A stretch of 64,000 nucleotides of DNA from JAKACA01 sp963735115. Its GTDB lineage: Bacteria > Actinomycetota > Acidimicrobiia > Acidimicrobiales > Bog-793. Shown one piece after another: positions 17,224 through 25,003 of the stretch. How positions within the stretch are numbered: position 1 is the stretch's first letter; every line of letters begins with the position of its first letter. Made by a program: the position numbers and the translations under genes. The DNA lies in NCBI GenBank assembly GCA_963735115.1, contig CAVTJR010000001.1:992001-1056000 (forward strand), in the 5' to 3' direction. The notes under the pieces were generated by a model, which worked only from the letters and a program-made list of their open reading frames with translations, searched no databases and was not told where the DNA came from.

Positions 17224-18751
17224 GCTGCAGCCTCCCGGAGCGCTCCCGGCCTCGCCGCAACGGCTGAGTCCGCTCTCACCTATCGTGCGCATCGGCCGGG
17301 CCTTTCTCGGCCTGCTCCTCCTGCTCGCAGCCGATCGGCTGTCGTCACCCACGAAGGGCTCGGGCCACTCAGGAGACATCGTCGACCTCTTGATCGTCGC
17401 GGTCGTGCTCGTGCTCGCCGTTGTCTCCTGGTACGTGACGACGTGGCGGGTCGACGGTGACACCTTGCAGGTTGCGACCGGGTTGATCCGCCGCAACACC
17501 GTTCGGCTTCCTCTTGCCCGCGTGCAGGCGGTGGATCTCGTCGAACCGCTCATCGCCCGAATGCTCGGCCTCGCCGAGGTCCGCGTGCGTACGGCAGGTG
17601 GCTCCGGCGGAGATGCCAGATTGCAGTACCTGAGGCTCGAAGAGGCCAACTGGGTGAGGGCCAGCCTGCTGGCCATGGCCCACGGGCTGCCGGACACTAC
17701 GCCACCACCGCCCGAGCGGTCGCTCTTCCAGATCTCGAACGGCCGTCTCGTCGTCTCGATGCTCATGACCGGTGCGACCCTCGGCGCCCTCCTGCCCCTC
17801 GGGCTGGTCATCGGTCTCTTCGCCACCGGCACGGTGGCGCCGGCCGCTCTCGGTCTCGCGGGAGGGACGCTCTTGCTTGACATCTTCGCCCTCGTGTCCC
17901 GGATGGTGAGGCGAGTTGCAGAGGAGTGGGGTTTCGAAGTGGCGGAGGCACCTGACGGCCTGCGGATACGGAGCGGCCTGGCGTCCCGCGTCGCCGAGAC
18001 CATCCCCTACGGCCGGGTGCAAGCCGTGCGCATGCTCGAGCCGCTGCTGTGGCGTCGGTTCGGCTGGTGCCGTCTGGAGCTGCATATCGCCGGCTCCGTG
18101 GGTCACGAACGGAATCAACCCCGAGCCGCTATCCGCCGAGCCCTCCTGCCAGTCGGCGACCGGTCACAGACCGAGTGGCTTCTAGGGCGGGTGGTGGCTG
18201 AGCACGAGGTCTCGCTGACGCCTCCGCCGCGACGGGCGGTCGTGAGAGCACCGCTCAGCTATCACTTCCTTGCCGCTGGTCGGAATCGGTCGTGCGCGGT
18301 TTCCGTCAGCGGGCGGGTGCGGCGGCTGACCGAATGGGTCCCGCTCGGCAAGGTGCAGAGCATCCGCTACGGCCAGGGCCCCTTCCAGCGGTTGCTCGAT
18401 GTGGCCTCCGTGCACCTCGACGTCGCCGGACGGCGGACGAGCGTTCGCTGGTGGCATCGGGCGTCGGCAGAGGCCGACGAGCTCATGCGCACGCTCCCTT
18501 CCGAATGCCGGAGGGCGCGGGAACGGGATGCCGAGTTCAACCGCCAGGCGGCGGCGCACGCAGCTGCTGCACCGCGGGCCCTCGTGGCGGTTCCGTCGAC
18601 GCCAACTTCGTCGCCTCCGCCGTTGCCGGCACCGTCCCCTTCGGCGCACGGGTTTCCCCCTCCGCCTGCCGAGTCGCCCGGAGGGCCGCACCCGTTCAGT
18701 CCGCGGTTTCATCCCGATTCATCGGACGGCGAGAGTCCCCCGACGGCATAG
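17198..18751 (+). CDS. bPH2 multi-domain membrane protein, YdbT-like
   Basis: 517 residues with repeated units of two membrane helices plus a PH-like domain. PH-like signatures are RRNTVRLPLARVQAVDLVEPLIARMLGLAEVRVRTAGG, IRSGLASRVAETIPYGRVQAVRMLEPLLWRRFGWCRLEL and RRLTEWVPLGKVQSIRYGQGPFQRLLDVASVHLDVAG. The last 80 residues are Pro/Ala-rich and probably disordered. It pairs with the YdbS-like protein. In Bacillus such pairs affect secretion and antimicrobial-peptide tolerance; the role here is inferred only from the family. Confidence 0.85.
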   Translation: MRRKRRESELQPPGALPASPQRLSPLSPIVRIGRAFLGLLLLLAADRLSSPTKGSGHSGDIVDLLIVAVVLVLAVVSWYVTTWRVDGDTLQVATGLIRRNTVRLPLARVQAVDLVEPLIARMLGLAEVRVRTAGGSGGDARLQYLRLEEANWVRASLLAMAHGLPDTTPPPPERSLFQISNGRLVVSMLMTGATLGALLPLGLVIGLFATGTVAPAALGLAGGTLLLDIFALVSRMVRRVAEEWGFEVAEAPDGLRIRSGLASRVAETIPYGRVQAVRMLEPLLWRRFGWCRLELHIAGSVGHERNQPRAAIRRALLPVGDRSQTEWLLGRVVAEHEVSLTPPPRRAVVRAPLSYHFLAAGRNRSCAVSVSGRVRRLTEWVPLGKVQSIRYGQGPFQRLLDVASVHLDVAGRRTSVRWWHRASAEADELMRTLPSECRRARERDAEFNRQAAAHAAAAPRALVAVPSTPTSSPPPLPAPSPSAHGFPPPPAESPGGPHPFSPRFHPDSSDGESPPTA

Positions 18752-18786
18752 GCTCAAGGCGCCTGCTCCCCAGCCAGCGGGCGCAC

Positions 18787-18859
18787 GGGGCTGTAGCTCA
18801 GTTGGTAGAGCACCGGCTTTGCAAGCCGGGTGTCGCCGGTTCGAGTCCGGTCAGCTCCA
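18787..18859 (+). tRNA. tRNA-Ala (TGC)
   Basis: A 73-nt cloverleaf: acceptor GGGGCTG pairs with CAGCTCC (one G-U), D-arm AGCTCAGTTGGTAGAGC, anticodon stem-loop CCGGCTTTGCAAGCCGG with anticodon TGC, T-loop TTCGAGT. CCA follows at 18860-18862. The gene is the left border of an island: its 3' 44 bp recur exactly at 27253-27296. Confidence 0.96.
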
Positions 18860-18860
18860 C
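18817..18860 (+). repeat. attL-type direct repeat within tRNA-Ala
   Basis: 44 bp from the anticodon loop to the acceptor end, identical to 27253-27296. A short inverted repeat follows (ACGTTGT at 18862-18868, ACAACGT at 18877-18883), also present in diverged form after the distal copy. Left attachment site of the island. Confidence 0.85.
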
Positions 18861-19037
18861 CACGTTGTCGATAATCACAACGTTGCCCATACTCAACGGC
18901 CTGACTCCCTGTCCGGTCGCTCGACGACCTTGAGGGCCTTACACCAACCCCCTTGGAGAGCGGCGGCGCAGTATGTGGGCAGTGTCACGTCCTGTCGATC
19001 GGGGACCATAGGGAAGGGCGCTCGTCAGCGAAGCGAA

Positions 19038-19610
19038 TCAGGTCGACCAAAGCCTCCACTGAGTTGCCCCTCCGGGCTCTACGGTCTGAAGCGCCGTCGC
19101 TCGATCAGGCACCAGGCGATAGATCACCCATGGAGGAGGACCAGCGGAAGGGGCGCTGAAATCCGCAGTCAGAGCGACACCGGATTCATCGACTCGGGCC
19201 GGCCAGCCTTGATCGCTCCACCTCTCAGCCATAAATGCGACAGTCTCAGTGTCCTTGATCTGCTCGGCGATGCCTTCCACGACGAGATCGAAGCCCTGTG
19301 TCGAAAGGCTCAGCGAACACCGAGGGTCACGACGGAGATTCCTCCCCTTCCGAGTGTGTTCTCCGGTCTCGAACCAGAAGGCGTCATCGACCCACAGTGC
19401 GCCTACGCCCGTGACGTGCGGACTGCCGTCCTGATTGATTGTCGCCAACCAACAGGTGTGCCGATCGGGTCCGCCAGTGCCCGGGGCCTGGGTCACCCCC
19501 TCCGCGAGTCGGTCTGCGATGCTGTCCCAGTCAAGGAGTGGAAGCCCGTAGAGGTCCGCAAGGTTCTTGGCTTCGGCAGGTGTTCTTCGCGGCGAAGGGC
19601 GGGGGGTCAT
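19038..19610 (-). CDS. Pyridoxamine 5'-phosphate oxidase-family (PPOX/FMN or F420-binding) protein
   Basis: About 190 residues of split-barrel flavin-binding type: CWLATINQDGSPHVTGVGALWVDDAFWFETGEHTRKGRNLRRDPRCSLSLSTQGFDLVVEGIAEQI, then a C-terminal segment ending WVIYRLVPDRATALQTVEPGGATQWRL, typical of actinobacterial PPOX proteins binding FMN or F420. It is not PdxH. The start is uncertain (19610 or 19622); neither has a clear ribosome-binding site. It lies inside the island, on the strand opposite to the TIR/cyclase genes. Confidence 0.75.
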   Translation of the reverse strand: MTPRPSPRRTPAEAKNLADLYGLPLLDWDSIADRLAEGVTQAPGTGGPDRHTCWLATINQDGSPHVTGVGALWVDDAFWFETGEHTRKGRNLRRDPRCSLSLSTQGFDLVVEGIAEQIKDTETVAFMAERWSDQGWPARVDESGVALTADFSAPSAGPPPWVIYRLVPDRATALQTVEPGGATQWRLWST

Positions 19611-19708
19611 CACTGCTGCCATTCTGCTCGCGCTTGCGCCGTCGGCGTGTCTCTCCGACCCGGCGTTCCGTGGCGCGCCCGGTACGGCAAGCGAGAACGC
19701 CACCTACC

Positions 19709-19883
19709 GCCGGGAGCCAGGCGGTGCCCGACGGGGGTTCGAACATCGTCCGATCACTTCCTGTGCCTACCTTGCGGCGGGCCATCCCTTGCCCGAAATT
19801 CGCCCAAGCTCAGGCTTTCGTGCTGTATAACCCCTGGTCAACCGGCCAAGAGGGGTTCGAACATAGTCTCATCACCTCCACAG
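19709..19883. repeat. Interspersed repeat R1, copy 1
   Basis: A composite noncoding repeat. A box starting GGTTCGAACATCGTCCGATC (19736) and a second starting GGTTCGAACATAGTCTCATC (19855) flank about 100 bp containing CCCGAAATTCGCCCAAGCTCAGGCT. The same arrangement recurs at 37171-37342 (closest copy) and more loosely at 34516-34666. It fills most of the gap between the PPOX gene and the TIR gene; the rest (19884-20166) shows no gene. Confidence 0.75.
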
Positions 19884-20166
19884 ATAAATCCCCAAGTCAG
19901 TGGCAGTAGAGCGTCGTTGATCGCAGTGGGGTCCAAGCAGCTGGGTATCAAACTTGGATCTGCACGACCTAAGACACCACTCGGCTTTTGTATAAATCCG
20001 AATCCCGTACTCTCAGCGGACCTTGCCGGGCAAGCAGAACGGGCGTGTCCCGCCGGGTGGGGTGCTCGGCGGCGCCTGAGCCGCGCCGTCCCACGGTGTA
20101 CCCGCTCTCACCGAGGTGGCGCCGGAAGGAGCCGAAGAGGTCGGCGACGTAGAATCCGTGCACCCG

Positions 20167-23076
20167 ATGGGGGAGATCCCGGGAGTGGAGGGGGATGTGG
20201 CAGACGTATTCGTTTCGTACTCGCGCCAAGACTCCGCCTTTGTGACCCGCCTGGCGGGAGCGATCGAGTCCGGCGGCAAGCAGGTTTGGATCGATACCGC
20301 TGGCATCGAGGACACCGAGGTGTTCCCGCTCGCGATCCGCTCCGCCATCGAGACGTCCGACGCATTCCTGTTCGTCATCTCGCCTGCCTCTGTGGCGTCA
20401 CGGTTCTGCGAGCAGGAGGTCGACTACGCCGTTTTGCTCCACAAGCGACTCGTGCCCGTGTTGCGAGCGCGCGTCAGCGACGAGGAGCTCCCAGAGCCAA
20501 TCCGCGAGCGCAGCTGGATCCCATTCGAGACTGACACAGAGTTCGCCGGTTCGCTCAGCCGGGTTCTCGGCGCGCTTGACACCGACCTCGAGCACCGCCG
20601 GAGTCACACGCTCTGGCTGACGAAGGCGATCGAGTGGGACAAGGAGGGCAGGGACAAGAGCCTCCTGCTCCGCGGCGGTGAGTTGCGCGCCGGTGAGACG
20701 TGGCTGGGCGGCACCACGGGACAATCCGACCCGTCTCCGACGACCTTGCAGCGCGAGCTCCTGCTCGCCAGCCGTCAAGCCGCCGCGCGCAGGGGCCGGC
20801 TTCTCGTGACTGGCAGCCTGTCAGTCACCCTCCTCGCTGTCGGCTTGGTTGTGTTTGCTCTCATCTCGCGAAGCCAAGCGGTGCACGACCAGCACGTAGC
20901 CGTACGCGAACAGGTCGCGGCCACCGCCCAGGCGCTCGCCGTCGAGAGCCAGAACGACCTCACCGTCGACCCGGAGGCATCCGTGATCCTCGCCACGAGA
21001 GCCGTCGAGGACGACGCCACACCGGAGACCATGCTGGCTCTTCGGGAGGCGCTGGATGCGTCGCCACTGCTGGCATCGCTGCCCACGGTTGCTGCCCCGA
21101 TGCTCTGCAACGGCCCGGCGACGCCGGCGGTCGCCTTCCGACCCGGGACCGACCAGATAGTCGAGAATGCGTGCACTCAAGGGATCATCCTCGCCAACGC
21201 ATCGACCGGAAAGACGATACGTCAGCTGTCACCTATCGCCAGCGGCACCGACATCTCGTACAACCCGACAGGAACCCTTCTGGCCGTCGGGACCTTGTTC
21301 GGAGTCAGCCTGCTCAATCCGGAGAGCGGAGCGGTGGAGAAGGTCCTGCTCTCGACCGCTGCAGTCCCCGGCACCTCGACGACCGCAGGCTCGATCACCT
21401 TCAATCCGAGCGGCAGCATGGTCGGCGTCGCGGCCGACGGCTTGGGCGGACAGAGCGAGCTCTTCGAGGTGAAGAGCGGCCGTGAGATACCCCTTGGAGG
21501 GACGAATCCCCAGAGTGTCGCGTTCGGGCTGGCGACCAACAACAGTTCGCTCTCCTTCACTTCGGACAGCCGCTTCGTCATCGCCGCGCCGGGCAGCGGG
21601 GGGGTCACGCCGGTGTTCGACGCCGCGACCGGTGCACTTGTCCGAACTCTGAAGACCGGTCCTCCCAGCCTCGATGGGTTCTCCACGTATGCGGACACCA
21701 GTCCGAACCCCAAGGTCCCGCTCCTGGCGGTTGCGGTCAACACGGATCTCGGCAACGGCAGGGTCGAGATTTGGAATACAAGGACCTGGAAGGAGGAGTT
21801 CGTGCTCACGACGACCTCGAACGTGCAGTACCGCGGCCTCGCCTTCAGTCCCGACGGCGACGATCTCGCCGTGGCCGAGACGAACGGATCCGCCGCCGTC
21901 TGGTCGATTCCGACGGGGCGCCAGATCGTGCCACTCCTCGGTCAGACGGCCGGCATCGATACGATCGTGTTCAGCTCGAACGGTCGCGAGGTCGCAACCA
22001 GCTCGGATGACGGCACCTGCCGCGTCTGGCGTGCGTCCGGACCGGAGCTCGACGATCTCGACCTCAACGGCAGGATCGAGAGCGTCGGGTTGACCGCCAG
22101 CCGAGCCGTCGTGGCGTCCCTCGACGACCAGAGGGTGCGGGTGTCCGTCTGGTCATGGCCGTCGGCCCAGGAAGTCAGCCAGTTCGTCATACCCGGAAGC
22201 TCTCCGTATGACGTCGTGAGTGTGAGCCCGGACGGTCGATACGTCGCCGACTTCGCTGACACGCCGAACGGATCCTGCGGCCCTGCACCGGTCTTATGTC
22301 CCGCGGGCCTGGTCCGCGTCTATTCGGTCGCCACGAGGACGGTGTTGAGGTCCTACCCAGTGGCAGGTGCAGAAGACATCTCGTGGAACGGGGATGACGA
22401 TGAGATCGCCGTCGCCACGGAAGGCCTCGAGGTGTTATCCCTCAAGACGGGCCTGGCGGCGGCACTCACCGTGACGAACGCCGAATCGTGCGGCGTGGAC
22501 CGCGCTCCGGCCTTCTCGGCGCAGGGTTCCCTCGTCGCTTGGGCGACGGGTTGTGGCAACGTGGCAGTCTTCCGCCTGTCTGGGGGTGGCACGGGAGCGC
22601 CGGTCGGAGAACCCGTCACCACGTTCCTCGCTCCGGGGGAGTCACCGGACATCGCTTTCAACCCGGCCGCCACGCAACTCGCCGTGACTAGCTCGAGCGG
22701 CGCCGTCACTGTCTTCAACCCTCTCACGGGCAAGCGAGAGTTCTCCCTTCCCACGGCTGCAAGCGACGTGACGTCCGTGGCCTACAGTCCGGACGGGCGC
22801 TATCTCGTAACGACGCTGCTCGACGGGTCGGCCGAAATCTGGAGCTCGAATGGCCCGCTGCAAGGGCAGCTGCAACGAGTCGACCAGGACGGGGAGGCGT
22901 TGCTGACCGAACCTGCCTTCGACGCTGGAGGAGACTTCGCAACTGGCGACGCCGACGGCAAGGTCGAGATCTGGCAAGAGTGTCCGGCCTGCGGAGACTC
23001 CAGCGCTTTGCTCCGCCTCGGGCGGAGTCACGTGGTGTCCCAACTCACGCCGCTCGAGCACCTCGCGAAGGGGTAG
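20167..23076 (+). CDS. TIR-domain, transmembrane, WD40-repeat protein
   Basis: About 969 residues. Residues 12-138 are a TIR domain: DVFVSYSRQDSAFVTRLAGA, KQVWIDTAGIE, and SRFCEQEVDYAVLL, where E84 sits at the catalytic-Glu position of NAD-cleaving TIRs. A linker (WLTKAIEWDKEGRDKSLLLRGGEL, PTTLQRELLLASR) is shared with bacterial TIR-WD40 proteins. One membrane helix follows at about 211-233 (RLLVTGSLSVTLLAVGLVVFALI). The rest is a WD40-type propeller with blades such as AFSPDGDDLAVAETNGSAAVWSI and AYSPDGRYLVTTLLDGSAEIWSS. The TIR would face the cytosol and the propeller outside, if the topology is as drawn. The next gene starts 8 bp later. Likely a sensor/effector for NAD depletion or signalling; start uncertain (upstream 20116 or downstream GTGs near 20200 possible). 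Confidence 0.87.
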   Translation: MGEIPGVEGDVADVFVSYSRQDSAFVTRLAGAIESGGKQVWIDTAGIEDTEVFPLAIRSAIETSDAFLFVISPASVASRFCEQEVDYAVLLHKRLVPVLRARVSDEELPEPIRERSWIPFETDTEFAGSLSRVLGALDTDLEHRRSHTLWLTKAIEWDKEGRDKSLLLRGGELRAGETWLGGTTGQSDPSPTTLQRELLLASRQAAARRGRLLVTGSLSVTLLAVGLVVFALISRSQAVHDQHVAVREQVAATAQALAVESQNDLTVDPEASVILATRAVEDDATPETMLALREALDASPLLASLPTVAAPMLCNGPATPAVAFRPGTDQIVENACTQGIILANASTGKTIRQLSPIASGTDISYNPTGTLLAVGTLFGVSLLNPESGAVEKVLLSTAAVPGTSTTAGSITFNPSGSMVGVAADGLGGQSELFEVKSGREIPLGGTNPQSVAFGLATNNSSLSFTSDSRFVIAAPGSGGVTPVFDAATGALVRTLKTGPPSLDGFSTYADTSPNPKVPLLAVAVNTDLGNGRVEIWNTRTWKEEFVLTTTSNVQYRGLAFSPDGDDLAVAETNGSAAVWSIPTGRQIVPLLGQTAGIDTIVFSSNGREVATSSDDGTCRVWRASGPELDDLDLNGRIESVGLTASRAVVASLDDQRVRVSVWSWPSAQEVSQFVIPGSSPYDVVSVSPDGRYVADFADTPNGSCGPAPVLCPAGLVRVYSVATRTVLRSYPVAGAEDISWNGDDDEIAVATEGLEVLSLKTGLAAALTVTNAESCGVDRAPAFSAQGSLVAWATGCGNVAVFRLSGGGTGAPVGEPVTTFLAPGESPDIAFNPAATQLAVTSSSGAVTVFNPLTGKREFSLPTAASDVTSVAYSPDGRYLVTTLLDGSAEIWSSNGPLQGQLQRVDQDGEALLTEPAFDAGGDFATGDADGKVEIWQECPACGDSSALLRLGRSHVVSQLTPLEHLAKG

Positions 23077-23084
23077 AAACCCGC

Positions 23085-24950
23085 ATGAGCCGGCTCTCAG
23101 CGCGCTCCCATCGGCCGGGTCTGACACCAAGCCCGGAGCCATCGACGGCGAACGAATGGCTGGAGGCGGTTCGTGGGGAGGAAAGGCGCGGGGAGTTCCT
23201 TGCGGAGATCGACCTCGCCAACCGTGGGCTCGAGCGGTATCCGGACGATCTCCGCCTGAAGCACCGGAGCGTCCTCGCCCTGGCCCGAGCCGGATCCACG
23301 AACGAGGCCGCCCGACGCTTTGCCGAGCTCGGACTTGGCGCCGTCGACGACGACGAGATAGCGGCTCTCGGTGCGCGGATCGAGAAGGACTTTGCGCTCT
23401 CCGCTGACGGCGAGACTCGGCGTCGTTACGCCGAGCAGGCAGCCGAGGCCTATGCCGCCATCTACGCGCGCACGGGCGGCTATTACCCCGCCGTCAACGC
23501 CGCCACCCTCATGCTGCTCGCTGGCGACGTCGAGCGGTCCCGATTTCTGGCCAGAGAGGTGCTGGCGGTGCTCGAGCGGGAGGAGGACCGGTCGTATTAC
23601 GCCGACGCCACTGCTGCAGAGGCGAGCCTTCTTCTCGGAGATGAAGATCGGGCGCTCGAGTCTCTCAGGCTCGCCGTCACCAAGCACGGAGGCGATCACG
23701 GAGCCCTCTTCAGCACCCGTCGGCAGCTTCGGACAGTGTGTCGCCTGACGGGGGCGGGCGAAGGCCTGCTTGACCTCTTGGTCGGTCCAGAGGTGGTGTT
23801 CTACTGCGGTCACCTCCTGGACCGAGGCCAAGGAGGGGCAGGACTGTCGGCACGACAGGTTCCTTCTGTCGCTCGAGCGATCGCCGCCGAGCTCGAGCGA
23901 CGGCCTGCGGGCGTCGCCTACGGCTCACTCGCGAATGGGGCTGACATCCTTTGGGCCGAGGCGCTGCTGGAGCGAGCCTGCGAGCTTCACGTCGTCCTCC
24001 CACTGCCGATCGACGAGTTCGTTCGCGCTTCGGTGGCCCCTGCCGGCGAGGAGTGGGTACGACGGTTCGAGCGCTGCCTGGCGGGCTCGACCGAGGTTCA
24101 CCTCGCCACTGACGACGTCGGTCCCGCCGACGACGTCCTTTACCGATATGGCGCGGAGCTCGCCATGGGTCTCGCCCAGCTGAGGGCGCGTTACCTCGAC
24201 GCCAGTGCGCGGCTGCTGGCGGTCTGGGACGGACGCCCGTCCCGGCGCGACGCAGGCACCGCCGCCGAGATCGCCACGTGGCGACGTGCCGGCGGTGCCG
24301 TCACCGTGGTGCCGCCCATTCCGAGCGGAACTCGACAGGCGGTGCCGCAGGGGCTCGGCGCCCCAGCCGCAGAGACAGAGGTGAGATCGCCCGTTGGATC
24401 GGAGGGGCGACGCGTCCTGCGGGCGTTGCTGTTCGCAGACATCCGCGGTTTCTCGAAGCTCACCGACGACGAGCTGCCGCGCTTTGCCGACCACGTTCTC
24501 GGAGCCATAGGACAGGTACTCGATCGCCACGAGGCCAACGTCCTTTGGCGCAATACCTGGGGCGACGCCCTCTATGCGGTGCTGACCAGCGTCGAAGAAG
24601 CTGCGGCGTGCGCGCTCGAACTGCAGGAAGCGATCGAGAAGATCGATCTTGCTGCGATCGGGCTTCCCTCCAGCCTGGCGCTCCGCCTCGCCGCGCACTT
24701 TGGTCCGGTCCTGCAGCTTTGGGACCCGGTCCTGAAGACCATGACATTCATGGGATCCCATGTCAGCCGTGCAGCTCGAGTCGAGCCGGTGACACCGCCG
24801 AGTGCCGTCTATGTGACCGAGCACTTCGCTGCCGCGCTCCAGCTTGCACGTGAGAACGAGGCGGTATGCGACTACGTCGGCCACATGCCCGCGGCCAAGG
24901 ACTTCGGTCGGCTCCGAATGTATCGCCTGCGTCGGTCCACCCTGCGATGA
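23085..24950 (+). CDS. TPR (DUF4071-like), SLOG-like and class III nucleotide cyclase fusion
   Basis: 621 residues, three parts. Residues 20-225 are helical repeats of the TRAFs-binding/TPR type (LANRGLERYPDDLRLKHRSVLALARAG, ARTGGYYPAVNAATLMLLAGD). Residues 235-410 form a SLOG/Rossmann-like domain (VVFYCGHLLD, YGSLANGADILWAEALLERACELHVVLPLP). Residues 440-620 are a class III cyclase: metal residues D452 (FADIRGFSKL) and D494 (NTWGD). The base-selecting position before GD is N490, neither the Lys of adenylate nor the Glu of guanylate cyclases, and the usual Asn before AAR is S561, with R565 kept. The ATG at 23085 is 8 bp after the TIR stop, so the two are one operon. The product could be cAMP, cGMP or a pyrimidine cyclic nucleotide. 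Confidence 0.87.
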   Translation: MSRLSARSHRPGLTPSPEPSTANEWLEAVRGEERRGEFLAEIDLANRGLERYPDDLRLKHRSVLALARAGSTNEAARRFAELGLGAVDDDEIAALGARIEKDFALSADGETRRRYAEQAAEAYAAIYARTGGYYPAVNAATLMLLAGDVERSRFLAREVLAVLEREEDRSYYADATAAEASLLLGDEDRALESLRLAVTKHGGDHGALFSTRRQLRTVCRLTGAGEGLLDLLVGPEVVFYCGHLLDRGQGGAGLSARQVPSVARAIAAELERRPAGVAYGSLANGADILWAEALLERACELHVVLPLPIDEFVRASVAPAGEEWVRRFERCLAGSTEVHLATDDVGPADDVLYRYGAELAMGLAQLRARYLDASARLLAVWDGRPSRRDAGTAAEIATWRRAGGAVTVVPPIPSGTRQAVPQGLGAPAAETEVRSPVGSEGRRVLRALLFADIRGFSKLTDDELPRFADHVLGAIGQVLDRHEANVLWRNTWGDALYAVLTSVEEAAACALELQEAIEKIDLAAIGLPSSLALRLAAHFGPVLQLWDPVLKTMTFMGSHVSRAARVEPVTPPSAVYVTEHFAAALQLARENEAVCDYVGHMPAAKDFGRLRMYRLRRSTLR

Positions 24951-25003
24951 ATGTGCTCGCCCCAAGGGGTGCCAGGTCCTCAATCCCTCGCGATGTCTTG
25001 GCG

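Noticed and set aside
19038..19700. PPOX protein as a second pdxH
   Set aside because: It lacks the PdxH C-terminal WGGYRI...FEFWQ and WQRERL motifs and has the general split-barrel PPOX pattern instead.
20116..23076. STAND NTPase between the TIR and WD40 parts
   Set aside because: No Walker A or B motif lies between the TIR and the propeller; that region is a short linker and one membrane helix.
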